DNA of 64,000 nt from Lateolabrax maculatus (lineage: Eukaryota > Chordata > Actinopteri > Acropomatiformes > Lateolabracidae): positions 5,588,501 through 5,652,500 of the forward strand of contig CM062212.1 in assembly GCA_031216445.1 (NCBI GenBank), given 5' to 3'. Shown piece by piece: positions 27,401 through 35,700 of this stretch. Under the pieces are notes generated by a model. That model saw only the letters and a list, made by a program, of their open reading frames with translations, did not search any database and was not told the origin of the DNA. The number at the start of each line of letters is the position of its first letter. Position 1 is the first letter of the stretch. The position numbers were made by a program, and so were the translations under genes.

Positions 27401-29287
27401 TGCAAGCTGGTGGATTGGAACAAAGCCAACGCTCATATATCAGGGCAACTTTAAAAGATGACCCGGATGACACCGCGAACCACTGTAGCTGCAATCAGAT
27501 CCTTGTGAAGCATGCAATCGTTTAGCAGTGATGTGTGTCAATTTCTCACAAGGACGGGATGCTGCTACGAACCCCCGTTTGATGAGGTCTATGTACTTTT
27601 GGGGAAACCTTCACCAAATCGTTAAGGATTTCCCTTAAATTTGGCATCAATGTGGCCCATTAAGCTACTTTATTTTGATAAAATGTCAACTTTTAACAGG
27701 TTCTTTGTTTCGAGCCTTCCACTGTACAGTTTTCTGCACAGGAAGATGGTCGCAATTAGAGCGGCACCATTAGTCTGTGAATCAGTACGTTGCACATAAT
27801 AACTCCTACGAACACTTTTATAATCGTCTAAGTCAATTATCAAGCATGAATGCCGAAAAAGTTATGGTTCCAGGTTCTCAGATGTGACAATTAACTACTT
27901 TTCTTGGTCTTACATGACAGTTAACTCAACTATTTTGTGGGTTTTGGAGTGTTGGTGGGACAAACCAAGACATTTGGTGACTAGGCTTTTTAACAGACCA
28001 AACAACCTCCTTCTGAAAGTGTGAGCTTGCTGCTGTAATGATCTGGGTGTATGCAGAACGGGAGAGTGGCTCCAAACCACTCAGACATTGTTTTATGATG
28101 TGTTCCTCCAGCCATGCCTAGACATATATCATTTATTTTTTAAATGTTTTACGTGCACTCAATCGTTGCTGTGCTCTTTCCACACAGGAACCTGTCAGGA
28201 ATCAATCTCGTGGACTTAACTGGAGCAAGAAAAATCCCACTCACCGGCCACGCAAACTGGAAGGGGATCAAAATCTTGCCGGCGTCGTCGACTTTATTCT
28301 GCCTCTTCTCGGCGCTCTTAAAAGAAAACATATTTCCACCGAGAACTCGCGTAGATCCAGCTCCGAAGGTGCAGGGGCCGGCCGTGGTGACCTCCATCTG
28401 GTACTCCTTCAGGCAGATCTTGAAGTAAGTGTCGCACTCGTCCCGGGTGCAGCGCAGGTCCTGGGGGCTCCGGGAGCCGTCGCAGCACTCCCCGTGCGCC
28501 AACTCGCCGTTCACATTCTCCACGGAGATCAGCTGCAGCTCGAAATAGCCGGTTGACTGGGACACCTAGAAACAACATTTTAAAAAAAGACCAAAATGAC
28601 ATATAAATATATAAATATATATATATATATGGGCCTGTATTAACCGGCTGCAGCGAGGTCTGGGGTTGCTCATAATTGGTGCGTAAAAACTGGTCAGGTG
28701 GCCAAGCGATGCGCGGCTCCCAATTAAAACCTGACGCAGATACAGGCTGGGGGGGTTTAAATTTTTTTTATTTTAGACAATCAGGTTTACTCTCCAATGA
28801 ACCGCCGCTGCAGCCAATTGATGCAATGCAACTTACAACTTCTTGGTTCAGGCCTCATTCTGCACCCCCCCAACCCCCCAACCCCCCCATTTCCAAAAAA
28901 AAAAAAAAAAAAAAAAAACGCACAGGGATCTCAGCATTGTAACCAAAATGGAGAGCAGCCTGGTATCAGTTCCTCACACTTCACGATCTCGTCGCGGAGA
29001 CACGATCACTCGATTCAATTATCGATCAACGTGATGCGAATATCCGCGACGCCTGGAGAGCGGATACATCGGCCCACGCCCACCAACTTTTGACACTGGC
29101 TAATTATTTATTTTTTTCAACATTTCATTTTCAATCAACGCGGGGCAGGATGGAAAAAAAAAAAAATAAAATAAATATGTTGGCAAGAGAAAAAAAATAA
29201 AAACAGGAGCCTGCTTACCTCCGTCCATAACGTCAACAGCAGGCACACTATTGGGAAGCGATTCCTAATCCTGGTGCGATTCCACAT
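1..29287 (-). CDS. jag2: Jagged2 Notch ligand, 5' part of gene (exons 1-10, 3' end outside window)
   Basis: This gene encodes a single-pass membrane ligand of the DSL family that binds Notch on adjacent cells. The ten exons (29287-29219, 28565-28245, 11737-11683, 7760-7503, 6491-6431, 4417-4287, 2679-2560, 2360-2247, 1865-1752, 90-1) total 1333 nt and join without a stop: 444 codons plus 1 nt. Domains in order are signal peptide (residues 1 to about 23), MNNL/C2 region (about 29-185), DSL (about 188-232), EGF1 and EGF2 (237-297), and EGF3-6 (about 300-444, the last incomplete). All splice sites are GT-AG. The JAG2 call rests on IRVRCDENYY, CKQGCNLLHG, FCDEC and DECASNPC, which match human JAG2 and differ from JAG1, and on the neighbouring nudt14. 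Teleosts have jag2a and jag2b, and I cannot tell which this is. The remaining EGF repeats, cysteine-rich domain, membrane segment and cytoplasmic tail are expected to the left of base 1. Confidence 0.97.
91..1751 (-). other. jag2 intron 9
   Basis: This 1.66-kb intron contains two closely spaced long (CA)n tracts (1099-1133 and 1159-1200) and a G-run near 1056-1068. No exon is seen. Confidence 0.85.
1099..1200. repeat. Paired (CA)n microsatellites
   Basis: Two CA tracts (1099-1133 and 1159-1200) are separated by 25 nt of unique sequence inside jag2 intron 9. Confidence 0.98.
1752..1865 (-). CDS. jag2: jag2 exon 9: EGF5, calcium-binding type
   Basis: This 114-nt exon encodes LDECASNPCARGGTC and DGFECVCPPQWEGKTC, preceded by the split codon N377. 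N-L-D-E at the start fits the calcium-binding EGF consensus (D/N)-x-(D/N)-(E/Q). CARGGTC is a potential O-fucosylation site. DECASNPC is the JAG2 form. The donor is GTGAG. Confidence 0.97.
   Translation of the reverse strand: MWTSVPPIHVLGVEPVSTWRMASSACALHSGRERPAR
1866..2246 (-). other. jag2 intron 8
   Basis: This 381-nt intron is AT-rich, and nothing is recognised in it. Confidence 0.85.
2247..2360 (-). CDS. jag2: jag2 exon 8: EGF4
   Basis: This 114-nt exon with phase-1 borders encodes EHACVSNPCANSGTC and FECQCPPGWEGPTC. AEHAC matches both Jagged paralogues, and SNPCAN is JAG2-like. It is separated from exon 7 by only 199 nt, the shortest intron seen in the gene. The donor is GTGAGT. Confidence 0.96.
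2560..2679 (-). CDS. jag2: jag2 exon 7: EGF3
   Basis: This 120-nt exon with phase-1 borders encodes one EGF module: LNYCGRHHPCLNGGTC, then YHCACPQGYSGKTC, with six cysteines. CLNGGTC matches the O-fucose type site C-x-x-G-G-(S/T)-C. DLNYC is preserved across Jagged proteins. The acceptor is CTACAG and the donor is GTGAGC. Confidence 0.97.
2680..4286 (-). other. jag2 intron 6
   Basis: This is a 1.6-kb intron. I see no microsatellite of note, no exon and no repeat family that I can name. Confidence 0.8.
4287..4417 (-). CDS. jag2: jag2 exon 6: end of EGF1 and all of EGF2
   Basis: This 131-nt exon completes Lys255 and encodes CNYGWQGQFCDECMLYPGC onwards to NWGGLLCDK. It supplies the last cysteines of EGF1 and the complete EGF2. 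CDEC and YPGC are JAG2-like (JAG1 has CDKC and HPGC). It leaves in phase 1 and is joined to the D of DLNYC in exon 7. The donor is GTATGG. Confidence 0.97.
4418..6430 (-). other. jag2 intron 5
   Basis: This 2.0-kb intron contains a short GGT/poly-G tract at about 5800-5825. Nothing else recognisable was seen, and no exon. Confidence 0.8.
6431..6491 (-). CDS. jag2: jag2 exon 5: first half of EGF1
   Basis: This 61-nt exon encodes the end of A235 and then ICKQGCNLLHGSCSVPGEC plus two bases of Lys255. The sequence matches human JAG2 (VCKQGCNLLHGGCTVPGEC) better than JAG1 (ICRQGCSPKHGSC). EGF1 is continuous with exon 6. In Jagged/Delta ligands this atypical EGF packs against the DSL domain. The acceptor lies after a T-rich tract and the donor is GTAAG. 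Confidence 0.96.
6492..7502 (-). other. jag2 intron 4
   Basis: This 1.0-kb intron is largely occupied on its right side by a dispersed-repeat copy (about 7085-7315). A T/G homopolymer stretch lies near 6743-6772. No coding sequence is seen. Confidence 0.85.
7085..7315 (+). mobile_element. CTGCAACTAA-family repeat copy in jag2 intron 4
   Basis: Contains TATCAATTAATTGGCTAATT, CCAGAGCCCAAAGTGACATA, TTATTTAATATCAATTGACT and AATTGATAAACTGTGGCAGC. The order matches the family. It ends about 190 nt before exon 4. Confidence 0.6.
7503..7760 (-). CDS. jag2: jag2 exon 4: end of C2 region and DSL domain
   Basis: This 258-nt exon enters with 2 nt completing Ser149 and leaves in phase 1. It begins EEELLIERSSHTGMINP (residues 150-166), the conserved C2 C-terminal segment. 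The DSL domain at about 188-232 follows, with six cysteines at 190, 199, 203, 215, 223 and 232. DSL is the main receptor-binding module, which contacts Notch EGF11-12. The loop reads CNKLCVPRDDYFGHY, whereas human JAG1/JAG2 have CNKFCRPR(D/N)DFFGHY. The Arg and Phe matching JAG1 R203 and F207 are kept, but three nearby positions differ (F to L, R to V, F to Y). The acceptor is TTTCAG and the donor is GTGAGC. Confidence 0.97.
8377..8434. repeat. (TG)n microsatellite
   Basis: About 58 nt of TG repeats with one A interruption, in jag2 intron 3. Confidence 0.98.
8779..8821. repeat. (CA)n microsatellite
   Basis: A perfect CA tract of about 43 nt in jag2 intron 3. Confidence 0.98.
11683..11737 (-). 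CDS. jag2: jag2 exon 3: 55-nt exon completing the C2 core
   Basis: This short exon encodes RTYTLIVEAWDWDNATSN plus the first base of a Ser codon. The sequence matches the Jagged SFTLIVEAWDWDND strand that directly follows IPFQFAWP. The acceptor is preceded by a pyrimidine-rich tract (CTTTTCTCTCCAG) and the donor is GTAAGT. The exon joins exon 2 in phase 0 and exon 4 in phase 1 (A|GC = Ser149). It sits between a 16.5-kb intron and a 3.9-kb intron, and was found by looking for the missing conserved strand. An N-A-T sequon lies at its end. The small third exon is a conserved feature of Jagged genes. Confidence 0.95.
12401..12429. repeat. (AC)n microsatellite
   Basis: A perfect AC tract of 29 nt in jag2 intron 2. 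Confidence 0.97.
13500..13865 (-). mobile_element. CTGCAACTAA-family repeat copy
   Basis: Contains TAATGATTATTTGATTCATC on the left, CATTTTCTGACTTATTGTGG then AATTGATATATTATTAAAGG on the right, and ends TAAAGTTGCAGCC, the reversed family terminus. A run of A and T-rich expansions lies inside. Confidence 0.6.
21075..21099. repeat. (CAT)n microsatellite
   Basis: Eight CAT units in jag2 intron 2. Confidence 0.97.
23635..23658. repeat. (CA)n microsatellite
   Basis: A perfect CA tract of about 24 nt in jag2 intron 2. Confidence 0.97.
24200..24410 (+). mobile_element. Copy of the GGAATAGTTC foldback MITE family in jag2 intron 2
   Basis: AAAGGAACAGTTCAGACATT, GGAGCTAGAGCCGGGAGGTG, TTAGCCTAGCTTAGCATAAA, GGCTGGAAACAGAGGGGAAC and AGCTCAAAAATTAACAC follow the family order. 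The copy is internally deleted relative to 40577-40873. Confidence 0.65.
26041..26255 (+). mobile_element. Diverged CTGCAACTAA-family repeat copy
   Basis: Blocks AGGGCTGCATGCAGCTAATG, CCAAGAGCCAAAGGTCACGT, AAATGTCTTGTTTTGTCTGA and AGAGATATTGAGTTTACTAT match the family. Confidence 0.7.
26263..26460 (+). mobile_element. CTGCAACTAA-family repeat copy
   Basis: Starts GGGCTGCAACTAACAAATAT, then ATTTGGTCTATAAAAACATC, AGAAAATGATGAAAAATGTG and AACAGTCCAAAAACCCCAAA. These are all diagnostic blocks of a widespread teleost non-autonomous repeat. It lies in tandem after a more diverged copy (26041-26255). Confidence 0.75.
27768..27990 (-). mobile_element. CTGCAACTAA-family repeat fragment
   Basis: Contains AAGTCAATTATCAAGCATGA, CTCAGATGTGACAATTAACT and GTGGGTTTTGGAGTGTTGGT, the reverse-oriented family blocks. 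It is decayed and the borders are approximate. Confidence 0.5.
28245..28565 (-). CDS. jag2: jag2 exon 2: MNNL / N-terminal C2 region
   Basis: This 107-codon exon is phase 0 at both ends, with acceptor TTTCTAG and donor GTGAG. It carries the signature of the Notch-ligand N-terminus: GYFELQL at residues 29-35, NVNGEL, ECDTYFKICLKEYQ at 64-79, GPCTFGAGSTRVLGGN at 86-101 and IPFQFAWP at 123-130. The six-cysteine pattern of the MNNL family is kept. In Jagged proteins this region folds as a C2-like phospholipid-binding domain that assists Notch activation. The exon is clearly richer in GC and CpG than the introns around it. Confidence 0.97.
28566..29218 (-). other. jag2 intron 1
   Basis: This 653-nt intron lies between the signal-peptide and MNNL exons. 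It contains an (AT)n tract near 28601-28630, a G/C-rich segment, an A-run at about 28897-28918 and several shorter A-rich runs near 29154-29205. No gene is seen in it. Confidence 0.9.
29219..29287 (-). CDS. jag2: jag2 exon 1: start codon and signal peptide
   Basis: This exon holds 23 codons beginning MWNRTRIRNR and continuing into a hydrophobic stretch (IVCLLLTLW) that fits a secretion signal: a basic n-region followed by a hydrophobic core. The start is well fixed, because an in-frame TAA lies five codons upstream of the ATG and no other Met intervenes; position -3 is G. The exon ends in phase 0 at a GTAAGC donor (29218-29213). It is flanked upstream by a (GT)n tract only about 30 nt from the ATG. 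Confidence 0.93.
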
Positions 29288-29315
29288 GCCTCCGATTAAT
29301 TAGAGTGACATAGGT

Positions 29316-29316
<1 letters not shown>

Positions 29317-29347
<31 letters not shown>
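29317..29347. repeat. (GT)n microsatellite just upstream of the jag2 start
   Basis: A 31-nt GT tract that ends 30 nt upstream of the ATG. It would be transcribed as (CA)n if the 5' UTR is unspliced here. Confidence 0.97.
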
Positions 29348-29349
<2 letters not shown>

Positions 29350-29435
29350 GAGGGAGGGGGGGTAAAGAGAAGCGATAAGAAAAAGACAAGCAGCCGCGGA
29401 CCCGGCGACCAGTTCCTCCTCTCCTGACATGCGAG

Positions 29436-29460
29436 AAAAAAAAAAAAAAAAAAAAAAAAA
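29436..29460. repeat. A homopolymer in the jag2 5' flank
   Basis: 25 consecutive A on the plus strand (T-run on the gene strand). Confidence 0.97.
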
Positions 29461-29575
29461 CCCACCAAAAATATTCACATGCGTGTCTTTCTCCACCGTG
29501 TGCGTCCAGATTTCACCGAGGCATTACACGCGTGTGTGTGCATGCATGCGTGTGCGTGCGTGAGCGTGTGTGAGC

Positions 29576-29610
<35 letters not shown>

Positions 29611-29830
29611 CAGGCGGCGGGTTGCAGCGCAGTGATGGTCCATGTACAGGAGTGTCCCTCCGTCAAATCTCTCCACACAGCAACTGAGATGTTCCGGAGC
29701 CACACAGCCTGAGGAGAGGACGTCTGCTTTGATTGGCAGCTCCGCAAACCACTTACAAATTGGCCTGCGGGCAGTCTCTGAGCCAACCGGATTAAAGGGC
29801 GGACAATAGTATAATAACCCCCACCAACCA

Positions 29831-29879
29831 CCCTCCTCCTCCCCCTCCTCCTCCTCCTCCTCCTCTTCTTCCTCCTCCC
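29831..29879. repeat. (TCC)n polypyrimidine tract
   Basis: An almost pure C/T tract upstream of jag2, polypurine on the gene strand. It could form triplex or act as a GA-type element. Confidence 0.9.
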
Positions 29880-29945
29880 AAAACTTGAATTACACTGAGG
29901 TTCGTGCTGGGCTTCATTTGGACAAACCCGCATTACAGCATCCGA

Positions 29946-32430
29946 ACAAAGCAGGGGTCGACTTTAATTAAACAGAGATGTTGTGATGAGCAGGGCTATT
30001 ATTCCAGATTAGGCTTGAATTTAATCGCAGTCTTTATTTGGTACAAATTTGATTGGCTGTTCGCTTTCTAATATTTCATCCAAAGCATTAACACATCATT
30101 TGTCAGCAGAACTTTCAAGAATAGTGGACTAACTGCTGATGACTGGCATGGGATTTGATTATGATAATGTGATAAATAGTTTACATTAAATGAACAGTTT
30201 GCATGTAACATTGATTATTATCCTAAATGCAAATGAATTTTTTTTTCTGGTATTTTACTCCTTAAATTTACTTGCTTTTAATTATAATGTTCCTAAAAAA
30301 CAAAATTTACATTGGTCTCATTTGTGATTTGCTTTGGTGAGAGAAACAAATCCATTTATTTGATCCTCTTGCCTCAAACACCTTTCCACTCATCTTTTTC
30401 TGCAGTATTAATGGCTGCTGAAAGTAAAATTGCTCCTAAAAACACATCACTTTTTCAGTAACAAGACTAGACTGAACCATGGTGCTCTCCTCAATTCAAC
30501 TCCATACATTGCAGCAGTTTAGAGCGCCCTCTGCTGTCTGAGCATCAGCCACCGTTTAACCTCATTCTGTAAAACCTGCAATATGAAGAAATGAAATGTA
30601 CAAAATGCGATAATGTCACACATATCTGTTGCTCATGTTCGGATGTTTTCATAATTGCTTGGATATTGAATGTATCTTGAAAAAAAAAGCATTTCTTTCT
30701 CTACTCTTGGTGCAAAATTCCCACAGTCTGGTATGTTCTTGTCAGTGGTGGAAGAAGTATTCAGATCTTTTTCTTAAATAATACCCCAGTGTTACAAGTA
30801 AAAGTCCTGCATTCAAAATCTTACTTGAGTAAAAGTATTAGCATTAAAATACAACTAAAGTGTCAAAAGTAAAAGTACTCATTATGCAGAATGGCCCATT
30901 TCACTGGATTATGATTAATGATGCATTAATGTATATGCATCACTAATGCTGCACATGGTAAAGGTGGAGCTAATTTAAATTACTTTATATACTGCCAGGT
31001 ATCCTAATCTGTGATAATATCATCATTTATTAGTTGATTTATATTTTGGATTAATAATCTAAATCTGCAAAGTAACTAGTAACTAATGTCAATTAAATGT
31101 GGTGGAGTAAAAAGTACAATATTGTAGTAAGTAGCATAAAATAAAATAAAATAAAACTCTAGTAAAGTACAAGTACTTTAAACATGTTCTTAAGTACAGC
31201 ACTTGTAAATGTACCTAGATAAATGACACCACCATCACTTTTCTCTGCAGTTTCATGTTACTATGTGCTGCTGCATCAACCTAACATATTACACATGTTC
31301 ACGATGTCAACCTCCCTTGGATCCTGTTACCTGTTATTTTCTTCTTATTAAAGTTGCAGCAACATTTGTGGTAATGCAACTGTCAGTGCAGTACTGTGAC
31401 AGTCTGAAGTATATACTTAAATATATACTTAAACCTGACCAGAACTCAGACTAAACGGTGCATTATCCTCGTATCTAATGTTAATTTACAGACATTTTTA
31501 TTGCTTTCTTAGCGGAGGCCTGACTCTTCCAGAGTGCCAAAATATTTTCTCCTTCATGGCCTAAATATTGCTCGACTGTGACCCCATTCTTAAATGAACA
31601 CTTGCCACTTAAGTGACTAAGCAACCTAACTAAGCAGGAGAATAATGTTGTAGTTTCTTATCATCATAATGAAAAGAAAGAAACTACATCAGAAACTCCT
31701 GTGACCTGTATCCGTCTCTTAATCACAAAACAATATGATCGTGTAAGTTGTTTTTGTCCCCATGAATAAAGCTTCTATTATCTGTATAAACATGAGGTTT
31801 TATTTTTGCTGCTGCTCGGGTGTAAGTGACATGCAACATGCTACCATTAAAATCTCCCCACTCCGTTTCTGACAAGGAAAAACAAGAGAGAGAAGCTGCC
31901 AGTCAAAGTGTATGTGACAGCAGCCCCCCCCCCCCTCCTGTCCTCCATGTCCCTGTCTCCTTCTCATCAGGCAACTGCCAGCCCGTCAGATAGGCCTTAA
32001 AGGAGGCCGCCGATAGCCTGAGTCGCTGCGGCCACTTTGACTGGAACATTTCACACGCTGTCACAAGTACATGTGAGTGCCTTAAGTTGGATCACACCTA
32101 GTAAAGGGCTTCGGGTGGTGAAGGAACGGTGTGTATTTGTGGGTTTGTGCACTTGGGTGCGTCTTCTGCAGTGTTTGAACGGCTTTTAGCCATGCCCGTG
32201 GTGTGGCCCATGGGATGGCAATGACGGTCGGTTGGGTCGTTCACCACCTTTGGTTCACGGTGACATGACATTTTTTAACAACTACAGGATGAATGGCTAT
32301 GGAAACATTCATGGTTGCCAAAGGATGAATCCTACTGACTTTGGTGTTCCCCTGACGTTTTCTCTGGCACCACCAGCAGGTTAACATTTTTGGTTTTGAG
32401 TGACAATTGATTGCCATTAAATTTGCTAAA
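29946..32430. other. jag2 upstream intergenic DNA
   Basis: This stretch is AT-rich with no gene. It contains a hAT-like element copy (30743-31222). Two unique stretches near 31490-31640 and 31960-32060 have no simple repeats and could be upstream regulatory elements. Confidence 0.7.
30743..31222 (+). mobile_element. hAT-like non-autonomous DNA transposon copy
   Basis: This copy begins CAGTGGTGGAAGAAGTATTC and continues with the recurrent AAGTAAAAGT / TACTTGAGTAAAAGTA blocks that mark a very abundant percomorph element. The right end (CAAGTACTTTAA...TGTACCTAG) lacks the terminal CCACCACTG and is truncated. There is no transposase coding capacity. Two further copies in this window (61283-61822 and 62444-62990) lie in the opposite orientation. 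The hAT assignment is from memory and should be checked. Confidence 0.75.
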
Positions 32431-32434
32431 GATA

Positions 32435-32740
32435 TTGGCCAACTTTTGGATTGTTTAGCACACATTGTGGTACAGACATTAATGTTCCCCCCAGGATGAA
32501 TTGCAATAACTTTGGTGATCCCATAATGTTTCATCTAGCGCCATCATCTGGTCAAAATTGTATTTCTGGTCCAATAATTTGATTTATACCTGCAAACCTA
32601 ATGATAATCCCATCAGCCTCAGTTGTACTCTTTGTGCAGTGCTAATGTACATGTAAACATTACACCTGCTGAACATGTGAGCATGTTGGACATGTTAATA
32701 GTCTCACAGAGACGCTTCCATGGCTGTAGGCTCATAGCCT
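32435..32740 (+). repeat. Dispersed teleost repeat (unclassified)
   Basis: The stretch from AGGATGAATTGCAATAACTT through CTAGCGCCATCATC to CCCATCAGCCTCAG and ATGGCTGTAGGCTCATAG matches, from memory, a highly repeated fish sequence. A weaker related stretch lies just to the left (about 32285-32400, AGGATGAATCCTACTGACTT), as if the unit were partly duplicated. No coding content is supported. Confidence 0.55.
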
Positions 32741-35700
32741 GTTTATGTCTTGAATATAGGCTGCTTGTTAACCAAATATCGTGTGCTGAGCTTATGTTTT
32801 TAAGAATGTTTGTTCATCTTCATGCCCATAAAATTAAAAGCATTCAGTGCTTACCCCAGAACTCCTTTCATGTCAAGGTGGAAATGTCTCTAAAAGCATT
32901 TAGACCTTAATGATTCACTAATATGAGCCTTGCCATTGAAACCATGACTAATGGCATTTGTTAAGCATCTCTGTAAGCCCGAGTGATTCACCAGAGGAAC
33001 CTGGATACATTATGTCTTTACATACAAAATGTATCTACAAAAAGCCAACCTGAAAATCTACGCGACCAAAGGAAATACACAAACTAACAGCCAAAGATCA
33101 TGATTTTAGATTTTACACCATTTTACAAAAGGTGTTCTTCATCACATTAGCCACGGATAATATCTAATATGTCCTAAAGGATTAATATTAGTCCAATATA
33201 GCACCAAACTATAGTATCTCCCGAATACTAACACCTACCAAAGGGCCTCGGGTGGTTTGTGTCTACCTTGTCTTTCTGTTTGCATACACCACATACATGT
33301 GTGTGAAGCCAAGAGAGAGGAGTGTGTGTGCAGGAGGAAAGGGGATTATGAGTGGGAGCGCTGTGGGGGGTTTGCCTGCCTCCAGGGGGGAGGTGAAGTG
33401 GATTTCTTCTCTCATCCATTTTTCATGGCTTTTCTCCTTTCAGATCTCCGGTCTCCGTACATACGGCTGACGGGTCGATTCTCTTTTATCTTTAAGCATC
33501 TTTTGGGGACTCAGTGTGTGTCTGGTGGTGTTTGGGAGGGGGGGCTTGGGTCAAGGTTGAGACATGCTGTTTTTCATCAGGCTCTAATGAATATCTCGCC
33601 ACACTGGCTGCTAGCATGATGTTCAATTGCTGATGTATTTTAATTGTGGTAGGTAGCTTCAGAATCTCTCTCTGATGGTTAAGTCACAGGATACTGAATT
33701 CCAAATATTTAGAGAAGACGACGTGGATCTGTGTGTTTTCTACAGTGCAGATGGATGAATGGATGTAACTTTATCTCAGGAATATTATGGAGGTCAGTCC
33801 ACATGGACCAGATATATAAACAGCACTGTTTAATAGCAGTTTGTTTCCCCTTGTGGATTAATTCAAACACGTATGTCTTTTAAAATGGGCTTTGAATAAT
33901 TAATGACCTCTGTTTACGACCTCTATGGTTCGTCGTCATTGACCAAACTTGTTTCCTGTCCTCCACCCTTCCCCTTGAGCTACAGAAACCTTTAACTGGC
34001 ACCAAAAATGTCTACATTTTCATAGTAGAGAGGAAGTTGTTCAGCACAATGCTCCAGCAGAAATATTTAATGATGATCATCATGCGAAATACTAAAAATA
34101 CTGCTTTGTCATCGTTTTTTTTTTTTTTTTTTTTTGGTGTTGAGGTTTGAAGTCCTTTTCAGGCAAATTTTCGAAAAAGAAATAAAATTAAAACCGACAG
34201 AAACAAAGCTAATTTCTTTTTATTCCTGTTTAGATTGGCAGACAAAAAAATGTGTGCATTACAGTGTAGAGCGAAGGGGATCATGGGGAGAGAAAGCAAA
34301 AACAGAATTGAAAAATCTTCTGCACTTTTAACAAATCAAGATATTAGAATCATCATTAGTGCAGATAAAAGCGTACCTTCCTTCACACATGAATCGAGCT
34401 TTCATACCTTATATCCCTTTCAAACGTCCGTCACTGTTCGAGTAAGAAAAACGTGTTGTATGAACAGATGTAGAAAGAATGGGGAAACAGGACAGGATGC
34501 ACTGTACCAAGGCTGGCAGAGGAATGTAGCTTTTCCAGCAGTCTGGCAGTTAAAACCCATAACACTGTATGGCAGTTGTGCAAATGCAGATGAGTACAGC
34601 CTTGACAGAATGATTTAAAATACCTTGTCAGCTGCATTGTTGTTGGCAGGTCACAGTACAGTCACAGGAGCACAATACTACAACAGACGAAGTGCCAGAA
34701 CAAAGGAGAAATGTAATACTGTCTACAGCATTAGACTAATGTCTAATTAACTTCAATCGGAGAAACCAAAGAAATACAGTTTGAATCAGAAATAATATTT
34801 CATGACATAAATGTTAATTATCGAGTATCTCTAGATATATTGGTAAGATAGCACACACATTTAACTCTGGGAATAATCCCAGCAACTTGGACATTTGTTA
34901 CAGGAAGAAAGTAAAAAAAAATAAGATCTCACCTGATTCTAGGCAGGCCGGTTTTTGAGGCGGATGTCAGGGGGATGTAAAGTAACAAAAACCACAATTG
35001 AAAAAGCACAACTGAAACCACCTAAGAAAGCTTCAAAGCATCGGCTAGGGAAACTGTTGCAAACGTGCCCTTGAGCAAGGTATTTAGCTCACAGTGGCTT
35101 CAGTTGAAAGCTGTAGCGGGCTCTGTCGCCTAGCAACAGTGTTCTCATCACCTAAACCACTTGAACACCAAGCATATCGTATACTTTACTTCCCAAATCA
35201 AAAACACAACCTCACGAGTTCCTTACCAAGTCGTTTTTCTCATAGTTAACCAGTTTTTAGGATTTTACTCTACGACACAGATGGATAACATGGTTTATTA
35301 ATTACAAACGTTAGGAATACTAGGTTTAAGGTCATCAAGCCTTTCTATAAATGAGGCCCCCGAGGCCCTGACAGCCCCGAGGCCCGAGTATTTCAGAGAC
35401 TTTAGTTAACCCACTTCTTTCCTTGAGTTTCCGCGGTTGACTGAGCTATCAAGTGTGTGGAGAGGGCATTTCCGCTGCGATAAGATGAGACACGTAGTCA
35501 CCACTGACCCCGAAGCTTAGCTCTCTCATGCCCTTATGTTCTGCTCTGCTGGTAATACTGCATGCATTTGAGTTTTCTCATGCGGAGAGCTCAGGTTTCA
35601 TACAGAAAAACATGCCAGCCTGTGTGACATGTTACCGTTCACAGGAGAGGAAGGACATTTTCAAACTAACTGAAAATGCATAGTTGGGTTTCCATAACAA

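Larger units (their letters stand above)
11738..28244 (-). other. jag2 intron 2 (16.5 kb): repeats and possible regulatory DNA
   Basis: This is by far the largest jag2 intron and contains no supported exon. It holds microsatellites (12401, 14411, 21075, 23635), A/T homopolymers (14311, 15545, 16428, 23356), a G-skewed block of about 2 kb (14340-16440), dispersed-repeat copies (13500-13865, 24200-24410, 26041-26460, 27768-27990) and stretches of unique AT-rich sequence that look like candidate enhancers (about 16640-17020, 18780-18990, 25670-25870, 27240-27500). Large early introns of Notch-ligand genes are a plausible place for tissue enhancers, but that is inference. Confidence 0.85.
29288..29945 (-). 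promoter_or_regulatory. jag2 5' flank: probable 5' UTR and promoter
   Basis: This region lies immediately upstream of the jag2 ATG. It holds a (GT)n tract (29317-29347), a 25-nt A-run (29436-29460), a mixed GT/GA tract (29530-29610), a CCAAT-type motif on the minus strand near 29732-29740 (CTGCCAATCAAAG) and a (TCC)n polypyrimidine tract (29831-29879). No TATA box can be assigned with confidence and the transcription start is not defined. The call is by position only. Confidence 0.5.

Noticed and set aside
1..29287. Assignment to jag1 rather than jag2
   Set aside because: DSL and EGF1-5 residues (IRVRCDENYY, CNLLHG, FCDEC, DECASNPC) and the nudt14 neighbour fit JAG2. JAG1 has IRVTCDD, CSPKHG, YCDKC and DDCSPNNC.
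29475..29933. 152-codon open frame on the minus strand upstream of jag2
   Set aside because: Its Arg-rich and Ser-His-Thr repeats are simply translations of the (TCC)n and GT/GA tracts.
32241..32534. 97-codon frame with internal repetition on the minus strand
   Set aside because: The repetition reflects a dispersed, partly duplicated teleost repeat and not a protein.
34235..34618. 127-codon open frame on the plus strand between the genes
   Set aside because: No domain, low-quality codon pattern and no promoter or poly(A) evidence. Probably chance.
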